DNA from: Streptomyces viridochromogenes DSM 40736
GTDB lineage: Bacteria > Actinomycetota > Actinomycetes > Streptomycetales > Streptomycetaceae
Direction: 5' to 3'
NCBI RefSeq assembly: GCF_000158955.1
Contig: NZ_GG657757.1
Coordinates: forward strand, 2,581,465-2,645,464
DNA: 64,000 bases
This document shows, in pieces, positions 27,573-36,542 of the stretch. The first letter of the stretch is position 1. Every line of letters begins with the position of its first letter. The notes under the pieces are model-generated. The model saw only the letters and a program-made list of their open reading frames with translations, did no database searches and was not told where the DNA came from. Made by a program: the position numbers and the translations under genes.

Positions 27573-28178
27573 GTGCTGGAGCAAGTGGGGGTGTTGGCCA
27601 CCAGTCCGTGGATCTACGGGGTGGTGATCCTGTCGGTCCTGCTCGACGTGTTCCTGCCGGTGCTGCCCAGCGGCGTCCTGGTGATCACGGCCGCCACGGC
27701 GGCGGCCGCGGGGTCGGCGACCGACGTGCCCGACATCCTGGTCCTGACCCTGTGCGCGGCCACCGCCTCCGTCCTGGGCGACCTGGCCGCCTATCGCCTC
27801 GCCTGGCGCGGCGGCGACCGCCTGGACCGGGCGATCTCCCGCTCCCGCCGCCTGACCACCGCGCAGGAACGTCTCGGCGCGGCCCTCGCCCGGGGCGGCG
27901 GCGCCCTCGTGGTCCTCGCCCGCTTCGCCCCCGCCGGCCGCTCGGTCGTCTCCCTCGGCGCGGGCGCCGCCCACCGCCGCGCCCGCGACTTCCTCCCCTG
28001 GTCGGCCCTGGCGGGTCTGACCTGGGCCGCGTACAGCGTCGCCCTCGGCTGGTTAGGCGCCCACTGGCTGGGCGCGAGCTGGCTGGCGACGGCGGTGTCG
28101 GTGGGGGCGCTGTTCGGCGCGGGGGCCGGGGCGACGTACCTGATGCGCCCCCGGCCGCAGGTGTCGGAGGCGTCGTAG
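27573..28178 (+). CDS. DedA-family membrane protein
   Basis: The 201-residue protein has the DedA/SNARE-associated pattern: an early amphipathic part (LLDVFLPVLPSGVLVI), an inner loop GDLAAYRLAWRGGDRL, and ARFAPAGRSVVSLGAGAAH in place of the usual RF-x-P-GxR motif. It probably acts in lipid scrambling or proton-dependent envelope maintenance. GTG at 27573 has GGGGAG upstream. Confidence 0.82.
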   Translation: MLEQVGVLATSPWIYGVVILSVLLDVFLPVLPSGVLVITAATAAAAGSATDVPDILVLTLCAATASVLGDLAAYRLAWRGGDRLDRAISRSRRLTTAQERLGAALARGGGALVVLARFAPAGRSVVSLGAGAAHRRARDFLPWSALAGLTWAAYSVALGWLGAHWLGASWLATAVSVGALFGAGAGATYLMRPRPQVSEAS

Positions 28179-28294
28179 GCCCCAGACGCCGGCCGAAGGT
28201 GTCGGAGGCGTCCGTAGGCCTCAGCCGGGCCGGTGTCCTGATGCCACGGCAGGCAACGTTTGCCCGTCGAGGAGCGGCGTCCGGTGCGTGCTCT

Positions 28295-28414
28295 GGGGGT
28301 ACCCCCTGCTCGAAGAGCTTGGGGAGTGCCGGCCGGACGTCCTCGTACGGGACGTACTCAGGCTTTCGGCCGGTGCGGCGAGTGGGGGTACCCCCTGCTC
28401 GAAGAGCTTGGGGG
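28295..28414. repeat. Pair of GGTACC-type Streptomyces dispersed repeats
   Basis: Copies at 28295-28324 and 28384-28414 share the palindrome GGGGGTACCCCC followed by a hairpin with arms GCTC/GAGC and a GAA loop. They are 89 bp apart in direct orientation. This element is widespread in Streptomyces intergenic DNA. No gene is seen in 28179-28459. Confidence 0.8.
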
Positions 28415-28459
28415 AGCGTGCCGGGCGTCGCGACGGGGCGAACGTCGCCTGTCGGGGCA

Positions 28460-28690
28460 CTAGCTCGCCTGCCGGGCGCCGGCTCCCCTGATCTCCAGTC
28501 CGTCCAGCAGTTCGGCCGTGGCCTGCGCGACGGCCTCCACGGCGCGTTCGAACACCTCCTGGTTGTGAGCGGCGGGGGCGCGGAAACCCGAGACCTTCCG
28601 CACGTACTGCAGCGCGGCGGCCCGGATGTCCGCTTCCGTGGCCTCTTCGGGCATCGCGGGCGGACGCAGGGTCTTGATACTCCGGCACAT
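28460..28690 (-). CDS. DUF2277 family protein
   Basis: The 76-residue protein opens with MCRSIKTLRPP, the family hallmark, then ATEADIRAAALQYVRKVSG and HNQEVFERAVEAVAQAT. It is a small helical protein conserved in actinobacteria and some proteobacteria. Function is unknown. It is monocistronic and divergent from the ketopantoate reductase gene. Confidence 0.88.
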   Translation of the reverse strand: MCRSIKTLRPPAMPEEATEADIRAAALQYVRKVSGFRAPAAHNQEVFERAVEAVAQATAELLDGLEIRGAGARQAS

Positions 28691-28792
28691 GCCCCCAGTC
28701 TCGCCCTTTCGGCCCCGCCACGACAGAGATTCCTGTCATGATCACTCAAAGGCGGCCACCGTTCCGGGGCCGACCGGAGAGAGGGAACCGAC

Positions 28793-29779
28793 ATGGGAAA
28801 CGAACTCACCGTGGCCGTCCTGGGCCCGGGCGGCGTGGGCGGCCTCCTCGCCGCCCTGCTCTCCCGCGCAGGTCACCGCGTGATCTGCCTGTCCGGCGAG
28901 GAGACGGCCGAGGTCCTGCGCGCTGACGGCGTACGGGTCCGCAGCGCACGCTTCGGCGACTTCACGGCCGGGGTGGAGGCCGACACCCGGCTGCGCGAAC
29001 CGGTCGACGCGTGTCTGGTGACCGTCAAGCACACCGCTCTCGACACCGCCCTGGCGCGCGTGCCCGCCAAGGCGCTCGCCGACGGCCTCCTCGTGCCGTT
29101 CCTGAACGGTGTGGAGCACCCGGCCGCCCTGCGCGCCCGCTACCGCCCGGGCCGCGTGGCCCCCGCCGTCATCCGCGTCGAGTCGACCCGGGTCGCCCCG
29201 GGCGTCATCGAACACGCCAGTCCCTTCGCCGAGGTCGACCTGGCCGGTGCGCAGGCGCCCCGGGCCCGCCTCGAGACCCTCGCGGCGGCCATCGCCGCCG
29301 CGGGTCCGGCGACCCGCGTCCAGGACGACGAGACGGCGGCCCTGTGGGCGAAGATGTCGTTCCTCGCCCCGTTCGCCCTGCTGACCACCCGCTACGGACT
29401 CCCCCTGGGCGACGTTCGCACCCTCCACCGCGAGGAGCTGACGGCCCTCGTGGAGGAGACGGCCGCGATCAGCCGCGCGTGCGGCGGACCGGCGGACCCT
29501 GCCCAGGCCCTCGCCCGTTACGACGCCTTCCCACCGGCGACGAAGTCGTCGATGCAACGCGACGCCGAGGCGGGCCGGCCCCTCGAACTGGACGCCATCG
29601 GCGGGGCGCTGCTCCGCGCGGCCGAGCGGCACGGCGTGGCGGCCCCGGTGGCGGCCCGGGTGGTGGGCGAGCTGGCGAAGGAACACCCCCTCGGGGTGAA
29701 CCACGAGACGGAACTCGCCACCCAAAATCGAACAGGCGTATCATTGGGTCGTGGCTGCGACCTACGACTTTCCGAGTGA
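28793..29779 (+). CDS. Ketopantoate reductase (PanE/ApbA family)
   Basis: The 328-residue protein has the NADPH fold at VAVLGPGGVGGLLAALLSRAGH, the VTVKHTALD motif containing the catalytic Lys, and LPFLNGVEHPAAL-like VPFLNGVEH. The C-terminal domain has FALLTTRYGLPLG and PPATKSSMQRDAEAGRPLELD, the substrate-binding signature. It reduces 2-dehydropantoate for CoA synthesis, or a related 2-keto acid. The last 30 residues run into the next gene (29-base overlap) and are not family-typical. Confidence 0.85.
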   Translation: MGNELTVAVLGPGGVGGLLAALLSRAGHRVICLSGEETAEVLRADGVRVRSARFGDFTAGVEADTRLREPVDACLVTVKHTALDTALARVPAKALADGLLVPFLNGVEHPAALRARYRPGRVAPAVIRVESTRVAPGVIEHASPFAEVDLAGAQAPRARLETLAAAIAAAGPATRVQDDETAALWAKMSFLAPFALLTTRYGLPLGDVRTLHREELTALVEETAAISRACGGPADPAQALARYDAFPPATKSSMQRDAEAGRPLELDAIGGALLRAAERHGVAAPVAARVVGELAKEHPLGVNHETELATQNRTGVSLGRGCDLRLSE

Positions 29780-30104
29780 CCTCCTCGCCGGTCAGGAGGA
29801 ACTCCATCAGGTCCGGGCCGAGCTGTCGGCCCTGCTGAAGCGGCTCCCCTGGTCGGTGGAGCCGCTGGACGGCTTCAGTGACGACAACGGCTGGCGCAAG
29901 GTGGAGCGCCCCGCCTCTCCCGGCTGGGGCGCGGACGAGCAGGCCGAGGTGGAGAAGCTGCGGCGGCGGGAGCACGAGCTCGCGGTGTTCGTCAGCACCC
30001 ACCGCTACTGGTCCGAACTCACCGGCTCCGAGCGGGTGGCGGCCCGCTCGGAGCTGAAGCACGCCCACGAGGTTCCGCCGGAGGAGCCCGGCGGAACCTC
30101 GTAG
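29751..30104 (+). CDS. Conserved hypothetical protein
   Basis: The 117-residue soluble protein has two helical segments (LLAGQEELHQVRAELSALLKRLPW, described here in part, and DEQAEVEKLRRREHELAVF) joined by a short basic stretch with GWRKVERP. No recognised domain is present. GTG at 29751 lies inside the 3' end of panE, suggesting co-transcription. Function is unknown. Confidence 0.75.
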   Translation: MAATYDFPSDLLAGQEELHQVRAELSALLKRLPWSVEPLDGFSDDNGWRKVERPASPGWGADEQAEVEKLRRREHELAVFVSTHRYWSELTGSERVAARSELKHAHEVPPEEPGGTS

Positions 30105-30115
30105 CGACCCGGGCG

Positions 30116-30778
30116 TCAGCCCTTGCTGCCGCTCTCGCCGTTGCCCTTGCCGAGGAGCTTGTTCATCTCGCCGATCTCGGCGTTCTGGGCGGTGATGATG
30201 TCCTCGGCCATGGCCTTGGCGGGGCCGTAGCCGCCCTTGCTCTTCTCGACGGTGGCCATCTCCACCGCGCCCTGGTGGTGCTCGACCATCAGGGCCAGGA
30301 ACTTGGTGTCGAAGGCATTGCCCGAGGACTTCTCCAACTCGGCCATGTCGGCCTCGCCCATCATCCCCGGCATCCCGCCGTGGCCCGAGCCGGAGTGGTC
30401 CATGCCCTCCATGCCGCCTCCGGCCGCGGGGACGTCCTCGCCCCAGGACTTCAGCCAGCCGGTCATGGTCTTGATCTCCGGGTCCTGGGCCTTCTCGATC
30501 CGCGCCGCGAGGTCCTTGACCGCGCCGGACGAGGCCCGGCCGTCGGCCAGCCGCGCCATCTCCAGCGCCTGCCGGTGGTGCGGGATCATGCCCTGCGCGA
30601 AGGAGACGTCCTGGGCGTTGTGGGCACCGGCCGTGGCTTCGGACGCGGAGGCGTGCGCCCCGTGCCCGCCGCCGTTGTCGTCACCACTGCCCCCACCACA
30701 CGCGGTGAGGACGAACCCGGTGCCGACGGCCGCCACGACGAGGGCGGCCCGGCGGGTCAGGGTACGGATGCTGCTCAT
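30116..30778 (-). CDS. DUF305 lipoprotein
   Basis: The 220-residue product has a signal peptide ending in the lipobox LTAC (Cys near residue 27), so it is a lipoprotein on the outer face of the membrane. It has two DUF305 repeats with paired-His motifs: AQGMIPHHRQALEMA and ALMVEHHQGAVEMA. A Met/His/Gly-rich linker (GMEGMDHSGSGHGGMPGMM) separates them. The family is metal-linked, with copper often suggested. It precedes the DUF6153 gene, a pairing common in Streptomyces. Confidence 0.88.
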   Translation of the reverse strand: MSSIRTLTRRAALVVAAVGTGFVLTACGGGSGDDNGGGHGAHASASEATAGAHNAQDVSFAQGMIPHHRQALEMARLADGRASSGAVKDLAARIEKAQDPEIKTMTGWLKSWGEDVPAAGGGMEGMDHSGSGHGGMPGMMGEADMAELEKSSGNAFDTKFLALMVEHHQGAVEMATVEKSKGGYGPAKAMAEDIITAQNAEIGEMNKLLGKGNGESGSKG

Positions 30779-30899
30779 ACGTGAACTCCTGCTTCTGATG
30801 CTTCTGCTGATCCGGAACGGATCAGGAACGGATCAGCAAGGGATTCGGACACGGCGACGCACCGCACCGGCATGGGGCCGGCGCGTTGCGCAGGGGTGT

Positions 30900-31316
30900 C
30901 TAGATCCGCAGAAGCTGGAGTTCGGCGAGGGAGGGCGGGGCACGCGCACCGTCCTGTTCCACGGCCGCGCGATCCCGTACGACGTCCTCCCGTACGCCCA
31001 CGGCGACCGGGGAGGCGACGAGCGCGGGCAACACCGGCCCGCCCCCGACAGCCCCCGAGGCACAGGTCGCGTCGGCGTGCTGGACGTGCCCGCCACCGCA
31101 GTGCCCGCCCTGCCCGCAACCGTCCTGGGCCTCGGAACGCTCGGACGCCTGCACCATGCGCGCCTGCGGCATGTGCTCCTGGCTCGGCATGGCGCCACCG
31201 GGCGCGAGACCGTGCATGGCCAGCAGCCCCGCCAACAGCCCCAGCACGCACAGCACACGCCGGCGCCGGACGGCGGGGCGCGGGGGGCGCGGGACGGGGC
31301 TGTTCACAACGCACAT
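30900..31316 (-). CDS. DUF6153 family small membrane/secreted protein
   Basis: The 138-residue protein has one N-terminal hydrophobic segment (VLCVLGLLAGLLAMHGLAP) and a His/Cys/Gly-rich body (DGCGQGGHCGGGHVQHADATC) that could bind metal. It is transcribed in the same direction as the DUF305 lipoprotein, 121 bp upstream, so a shared metal-handling role is plausible. Start M at 31316 is the best fit; a GTG two codons later is possible. Confidence 0.75.
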   Translation of the reverse strand: MCVVNSPVPRPPRPAVRRRRVLCVLGLLAGLLAMHGLAPGGAMPSQEHMPQARMVQASERSEAQDGCGQGGHCGGGHVQHADATCASGAVGGGPVLPALVASPVAVGVREDVVRDRAAVEQDGARAPPSLAELQLLRI

Positions 31317-31543
31317 CGTAGACAAGCCCTTCGGCGGGCTCGGACGCACATGCCGGAACGCCCTCACAAAGTGAAATCAGTGCCCTTCAAGCCGGAATGA
31401 CTACTTCACCTACGGCGCCGGCATTCACCCACGTCACATGACACGCGCAACATGCGCCCAACATCGCCAGTTACCCCCGGTCCACCACCGACAACCTGAT
31501 GCACTTCGACCTGCACAACAATCATTCCCAGGGGGGGAACCGC

Positions 31544-31714
31544 ATGTCCGACAACGCGCAACTCGCGCAAACCGGCCTCGGCACCGTCGTCATCGGCGGC
31601 ACCGCCTACTACGTCGGCGGATGGATGATCGCCGCCGCAGCAGCAGCGGTCATCGCCGGCGTAGTACTGATCCGCTTCGGCTTCCGCCGTGGACGCAGCG
31701 TGGGCGACGAGTGA
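31544..31714 (+). CDS. 56-residue LAQTG mini membrane protein
   Basis: The product begins MSDNAQLAQTGLGTVVIGG, continues as one long hydrophobic segment (about 12-43) and ends in an RRGRS basic tail. LAQTG plus helix plus basic tail is exactly a class E sortase sorting signal (LAxTG), but with almost nothing in front of it. A GGGGGGG ribosome site precedes the ATG. Its stop overlaps the GTG of the GT2 gene by four bases (GTGA), so the two are translationally coupled. Confidence 0.75.
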   Translation: MSDNAQLAQTGLGTVVIGGTAYYVGGWMIAAAAAAVIAGVVLIRFGFRRGRSVGDE

Positions 31715-33204
31715 GCGCAAAGCGCCGCCGGATGCCGGTGCTGGCCGCCCGCCAGCACCGCTCCGGCACCATCCTCATGGGTATCGTCGTCCTCGCCATG
31801 GCCACCGCGTGGACCGCACACCACGCCCTGACCGCCGCCGCCTTCGACAGCCACACCGCCAGTCGGCTGTCACTCGTATGGCTGGCGCTGTTCCTCGTGT
31901 TCATGATGCAGACGCTCATGTACCACCTCGAGCGGCCCCGCAAGCTCACACCCCGATTGCTGCGCCAACTCGACGAGCTCCACGTCTCCATCCTCGTCCC
32001 CGTCTACAACGAGGATCCCGGCTACCTCAGACTCGGCCTCGAGTCGTTCCTCCGGCAGACCCGGCGTCCCGACAGCGTCCACATCGTTGACGACGGCTCC
32101 ACCAGCAGCGACTACGCCGAGGTACGGGCCTGGTGGGAGCAGGCAGCCCGGCAGGCCGGTGTCGCCGGCACCTGGCAGCGCGTCCCCAACGGGGGCAAGC
32201 GCCACGCCCAGGCGCACGGCGTCGGCGTCAGCCCGGACGCGGACATCTACATCACCTGCGACTCCGACTCCTGCTTCGCGCCGAACGCCGTCGCGGAGAT
32301 CATCGCCCCGTTCGCGCGGCCGCGTGTGCAGTCCGTGGCAGGGATCGTCATCGCTACGAACAACCGCGCCAACCTCCTCGCCCGGATCACCGACCTGTGG
32401 TTCACCACGAGCCAACTCGTGGATCGCTCCGGGCAGTCGGCCGTCGGTGCCGTCACAGTGAACTCCGGGCCACTCGCCGCGTACCGGGCCGAGGTCGTCC
32501 GCGACAATCTCGGCTCGTACCTCAACGAGCGATTCCTCGGCAGACCCGTGATGTTCTCCGACGACAGCCTGCTGACCTTGTACGCGCAAGAGCGCGGCCT
32601 GACCGTCCAGCAGCCCTCCGCCGTCGTGTTCACCGCCATGCCGGAGAAATGGAGCCACTTCACGCGCATGTATCTGCGGTGGATGCGCGGCTCGACGATC
32701 CGCTCCGTGTGGCGGATGAAGTACCTGTCTCCCGCTCGGCCGGCGTTCTGGTTGCACTTGATGCGTTGGTTCCAGGTGTTCCTCGTGCAGATGGTCACGG
32801 CGTGGCTCCTGCTGGTGGAACCGATCGCGTTCGACAACCTGCCTCCGACGAGCATGCTGTGGGTGCCGTTCCTGATCGGCTGGGCACAGGGGCTGCGCTA
32901 CCTCGGCGTGATCCGCAGCGACGAGCGGATCCGCTCGCGCGCGGTGACGTGGCTGATGATGCCCCTGGCGATCATCCTGGCGTGGACGGCGCTGCGCTGG
33001 CTGCGTTGGTACGGCATGGCCACATGTGCCCGCACCGGCTGGGGCACCCGGCAGAACGGCGCTGAGGTCTCCCTCAGTGCCGGCCCCACGTCTGTGCCTC
33101 CTGTGGGTGCTGTGCCCGCTCAGCGTTCCAGCCCCACGCCGGTGGTCAAGCTCCTCGATCCCGAGAGCGAGCAGACGCTGGAGATCGCACTGCCGAGGCG
33201 GTAG
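31711..33204 (+). CDS. Hyaluronan-synthase-like GT2 glycosyltransferase
   Basis: The 497-residue processive-type GT2 has N-terminal helices (about 20-75), then the GT-A domain: ILVPVYNEDPGYL, IVDDGST, the DSDS metal site, and an acceptor motif FLGRPVMFSDDS followed by YLRWMRGSTIRS in place of QxxRW. Four or so C-terminal helices follow (about 345-440). The plan fits type I hyaluronan or chitin-like synthases that make and extrude a polymer. The sugar is unknown. It is coupled to the LAQTG mini-protein. Confidence 0.83.
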   Translation: MSAKRRRMPVLAARQHRSGTILMGIVVLAMATAWTAHHALTAAAFDSHTASRLSLVWLALFLVFMMQTLMYHLERPRKLTPRLLRQLDELHVSILVPVYNEDPGYLRLGLESFLRQTRRPDSVHIVDDGSTSSDYAEVRAWWEQAARQAGVAGTWQRVPNGGKRHAQAHGVGVSPDADIYITCDSDSCFAPNAVAEIIAPFARPRVQSVAGIVIATNNRANLLARITDLWFTTSQLVDRSGQSAVGAVTVNSGPLAAYRAEVVRDNLGSYLNERFLGRPVMFSDDSLLTLYAQERGLTVQQPSAVVFTAMPEKWSHFTRMYLRWMRGSTIRSVWRMKYLSPARPAFWLHLMRWFQVFLVQMVTAWLLLVEPIAFDNLPPTSMLWVPFLIGWAQGLRYLGVIRSDERIRSRAVTWLMMPLAIILAWTALRWLRWYGMATCARTGWGTRQNGAEVSLSAGPTSVPPVGAVPAQRSSPTPVVKLLDPESEQTLEIALPRR

Positions 33205-33358
33205 CGCCGCTCATGCCGCAGACCCCGCCCATCCTCCCGGAGCGGGGCTCCTGCGGGTCACGGGCGACGGGCTCCTCGGCCACGGCGCCGACGCGCCGTA
33301 CGACAGCGAGGTGCTCGGCCGCCCGCCGGGGCATCGCCGTGGTGGACCCGCCCACAGG

Positions 33359-33392
33359 AGAGGCCCCCCAGGGTGATCACTGAAGGGCCTCT
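33359..33392 (-). terminator. Hairpin downstream of tRNA-Val
   Basis: Perfect arms AGAGGCCC (33359-33366) and GGGCCTCT (33385-33392) lie 20 bp past the tRNA 3' end on the minus strand. Confidence 0.65.
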
Positions 33393-33411
33393 GACCTGCT
33401 ACGCAGTACCG

Positions 33412-33483
<72 letters not shown>

Positions 33484-33553
33484 GGCTCCCGGACCACACG
33501 GCCAGGACGAGTCGACAGCCTACATTGCCCGGGGCACGGTCCCGCAAACCCGT

Positions 33554-33733
33554 GTGGAGTCCCGCAGCGGCGACGGCTCCGTGACCATCGCGCTGCCCGA
33601 GGCGGCCTACCGGGTGACCACCGAGACCGGCGACGGCGGCGTGGAGGTGTCCGTGCCCCGCGACGAGACCAGCTCCCACGTGGTGTCCGCCCACACCGGC
33701 GACGGCAAAGTCACGGTCCGAACGGTGAACTGA
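33554..33733 (+). pseudogene. C-terminal fragment of a DUF4097 beta-repeat protein
   Basis: About 60 residues (VESRSGDGSVTIALPEAAY, then VTTETGDGGVEVSVP and SAHTGDGKVTVRTVN before a stop) show the repeated SGDG/TGDG beta-helix pattern of DUF4097 adhesin-like proteins. The N-terminal 200 or so residues expected are absent. The fragment begins about 70 bp from the 5' end of tRNA-Val. Confidence 0.65.
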
Positions 33734-33807
33734 CCGGCCCGTGTGTTCGTCCTTAACCGGTGGGAGAATGACACCGGGCAGGGTGGACCACACCACGGGA
33801 GAGGCAT

Positions 33808-35223
33808 GTGACGGCGACACCAGCACAGCCGTACTCGCCGTCGGTGCCGCGCGCCCACCGCCCGCGCCGCCGCCTCCCGCGCACCCCGGGCCCGCTGCGC
33901 GACACACTCACCCTGATGGGACTGCCGCTGATGGCCGCGCTGGCGCTGTCCGCCGCCTTCGCGGGCGGGGGCACCCGGCGCTGGTTCGGCGGCCGTGCCG
34001 AGAGCCAGCGTGCCGAGGCACAGGCCGCGAAGGACGCCGCGGCGGCCGCCTTCTACGAGCTCGACACGGCGCAGCGCGACCTGCGGATCTCGATAGAGAC
34101 GATCACCGCCGTCGACGACTCCCCCGCCGCCCGGCGTGCCGTCGCCGACTTCGACGCCCTCGGCCGGCGTATCGACGAGGTCAGCCCACCGGTACATCCG
34201 ACGCCCGTCGACCCCTATGACCTCAACCGTGACGAACCTGGAGGCCCTCGGTGGCCCTCGGGGGGCCCCCCGCCGAGGTTGACCCCCCGCCAAGGAGGGA
34301 AACTCGGGCCGGGGTCAAGCAGGACCTGGCCCGGTTCCCCCGACGGCCTCGGCCCGCTGCTCGGCAAGGCCGAGACCCAGCTGGCCCGCCTCGCCCCGGC
34401 GGTCGAGCGCGCCCGCCAGGCCCTGCTCGCCGCCTCCAACGCCCTCGACACGTCGCGATCATCGGGGCTGACGGCGCACGACCTGGCCGCGCGTCTCGCC
34501 GCCCTCTCCCCGGAGCTGACCAAGCTGAACCAGGGCGCCGGCCGGCACGGCGTGCCCGAGACCCTGGAGCGGGCCGAGCGCGTCACACGCGAGGCGGAGG
34601 CGATCCGTGTGGAGGCCGAGCGGCTCCCGGAGCGGGCCGCCGAGATCGACCACCGGCTGGTCTCCCTGCGGACCCGCGCGCAGGCCCTCACCACCCGCTC
34701 CGAACAGGTGGAACCCCTCCTGAGCGAGCTCCGCCGCCGCTTCACGGCCGCCTGCTGGCAGGACCTGCAGCACGTCCCCGACATCGCCGCCGAGAACGTC
34801 CGCCAGGCGGAGACCAAACTGGCCGAGGCGCGCACCGCCCGTGACGAGCAGCGCTGGCCCGACGCGACGTCCCTGCTGTCGACCGTACGGGCCCTGCTCA
34901 ACAGCACCGACGAGGCCGTCTCGGCCGCCGGCGACCGCCTGCACCGGCTGAACGCCGTACAGAAGGATCCCCACCAGGAGATCGAACGCACCCGTTTCGC
35001 CCTCCGCGACGCCCAGCGTCTGGCCATGTCGGGCCGCAACACACCCGACCCGCGCCATGCCCGTCCCCTGGACGAGGCGGTGTCCCGTCTCGATCGCGCG
35101 ATCGCCGGCCTGGAGGGCCGCCACCCCGACTACTGGCACTTCCTGACGGAGACGGAAGCGATCCGGCAGACGGCGGCCGGTGTGGTGGGCCGGATCCGTG
35201 AGGAGCGCGGGGCCGGACACTGA
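33808..35223 (+). CDS. Coiled-coil membrane-anchored hypothetical protein
   Basis: The 471-residue protein has a basic, Pro-rich head, one membrane helix (about 35-52, LMGLPLMAALALSAAFAGG) and long helical coiled-coil segments rich in Glu, Arg and Ala (about 55-120 and 180-460). Residues about 138-172 form a Gly/Pro/Arg-rich interruption encoded by a GC palindrome. No enzymatic motif is seen. Similar proteins are common in Streptomyces, with unknown function. Confidence 0.75.
   Translation: MTATPAQPYSPSVPRAHRPRRRLPRTPGPLRDTLTLMGLPLMAALALSAAFAGGGTRRWFGGRAESQRAEAQAAKDAAAAAFYELDTAQRDLRISIETITAVDDSPAARRAVADFDALGRRIDEVSPPVHPTPVDPYDLNRDEPGGPRWPSGGPPPRLTPRQGGKLGPGSSRTWPGSPDGLGPLLGKAETQLARLAPAVERARQALLAASNALDTSRSSGLTAHDLAARLAALSPELTKLNQGAGRHGVPETLERAERVTREAEAIRVEAERLPERAAEIDHRLVSLRTRAQALTTRSEQVEPLLSELRRRFTAACWQDLQHVPDIAAENVRQAETKLAEARTARDEQRWPDATSLLSTVRALLNSTDEAVSAAGDRLHRLNAVQKDPHQEIERTRFALRDAQRLAMSGRNTPDPRHARPLDEAVSRLDRAIAGLEGRHPDYWHFLTETEAIRQTAAGVVGRIREERGAGH
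34246..34278. repeat. GC-rich palindrome inside the coiled-coil gene
   Basis: CCTCGG (34246) pairs with CCGAGG (34273-34278), enclosing the perfect palindrome GGGGGGCCCCCC (34260-34271). It encodes the low-complexity break in the coiled coil. Confidence 0.6.
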
Positions 35224-35259
35224 GCCCGGCCCCCGCCCGATCTCAGGCCCCGGCCGGAA

Positions 35260-36429
35260 TCAGGTGCGGTAGGCGTAGTAGTACGCCGTCGGGTACGACG
35301 CGACGAGGCTCGCCACCGACCTGCGGAGGGTGTTGTTGGAGTGGTAGGTCACGTACGGCACGCCGCCGCTCTTGTACGTGACGACCATCGTGTGGTCCTT
35401 GGACCCGTCCTTGTCGAAGTCCATCTGGAGGACGTCACCGACCTCCAGTTGGTAGACGTTGGCGAGGGGCTTGGTCCGCTTGGAGTTCTGTGCGAACCAG
35501 GACCACTCGTTGACGCCGACGAACGAGTCCGACTGGATCTCGGCGTTGCCGAACCACTTGGTGTAGTCGTAGACGTAGCCGGGGACGTGCTTCCAGCCGC
35601 CCGCCTTGAGGGACTGGCTGACGAAGTTGGTGCAGTCGCCGCCGGCGCCGTGTCCGTTGAAGTCCGGGTAGTCCTTGTTGTAGACGTTCCAGTACTTCTC
35701 GGCGTAGGCCGCCATGGCCTTGTAGTCGTACGTCGTGCCGGTCTTCGGGGCGGCGGCCGGGTTGCGGGTGGTCGCCGCGCGCGGGGCGTCCGGCATGGTG
35801 TCGTCGGCGGTGGTCGCCTTGACGGGGGCGGGCTTGGCGAGCGTGTTCACCGCGAGTCCGCCCTGGTCGGTGTCGCGGATGCCGGTCAGCTGCCAGTCGC
35901 CCTGCCGGTCGGCCCTGAAGGTCAGCTCGTGCCGGGCCTGGAAGCCGGTGGTCCGCGGCGCGTCACCCCGGGCCCCGGCGTAGGTCAGGGTCGTGGTCTC
36001 GGTGACCGCCGCCTTGGCCGTACGCCCCGTCACCCGGGTGGCGTTCAGGGTGACGGTGGTGCTGGCCTTGCGGTACTTCTCGCCGGCCTTGGCCAGCGTC
36101 TCCTTGCGCTGTCCCAGCCCGGACAGGGTGGCGTCCTCGGAGCGGGCCGTGCCGGAGGAGAGCTTGACGTCGCCGGAGAAGCCGTCGGTCAGCGGCTTCT
36201 CGCGGTCCCCCTGCGCGCCGGTGACCAGGGCGTCGGTGCGGTCGGTGAAGACCGCGTCGGCGAGCCGCTGGAAGGTGGCCTTGGTCCGCGCGTCCACGGT
36301 CGGGTCGTCGATGACCGCCGCGCCGGCGCTCCAGTTGGGCAGCAGGGCGACTCCCGCGACGACCGAGGTCGCCGCGGCGCCGAGTATCGAGACGCGGCGG
36401 CGCGTCACGTTCAACTTCCTTGATTTCAC
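35260..36429 (-). CDS. Amidase_6 domain exported protein
   Basis: The 389-residue product has an N-terminal signal or anchor (RRRVSILGAAATSVVAGVAL). A central domain of unknown fold (about 40-220) precedes a C-terminal Amidase_6 (PF12671) catalytic domain with YAEKYWNVYNKDYPDFN, GGDCTNFVSQSLKAGGW (Cys nucleophile) and DHTMVVTY (His), then TYHSNN. This is a putative cell-wall or peptide hydrolase. GTG at 36429 follows GAGGGG. It lies downstream of the deacetylase and PBP genes in the same direction. Confidence 0.85.
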   Translation of the reverse strand: MKSRKLNVTRRRVSILGAAATSVVAGVALLPNWSAGAAVIDDPTVDARTKATFQRLADAVFTDRTDALVTGAQGDREKPLTDGFSGDVKLSSGTARSEDATLSGLGQRKETLAKAGEKYRKASTTVTLNATRVTGRTAKAAVTETTTLTYAGARGDAPRTTGFQARHELTFRADRQGDWQLTGIRDTDQGGLAVNTLAKPAPVKATTADDTMPDAPRAATTRNPAAAPKTGTTYDYKAMAAYAEKYWNVYNKDYPDFNGHGAGGDCTNFVSQSLKAGGWKHVPGYVYDYTKWFGNAEIQSDSFVGVNEWSWFAQNSKRTKPLANVYQLEVGDVLQMDFDKDGSKDHTMVVTYKSGGVPYVTYHSNNTLRRSVASLVASYPTAYYYAYRT

Positions 36430-36542
36430 TGGTGTTTCCCCTCTTGCCCCGGCCAAAGGGTTGCCGGGGGAGAAAATCTTCGCATGAAGTGTGTGGCTGC
36501 TGTGAAGGGTGTTGCCTCTGTTATTTCAGGGTGTTGTCCCCG

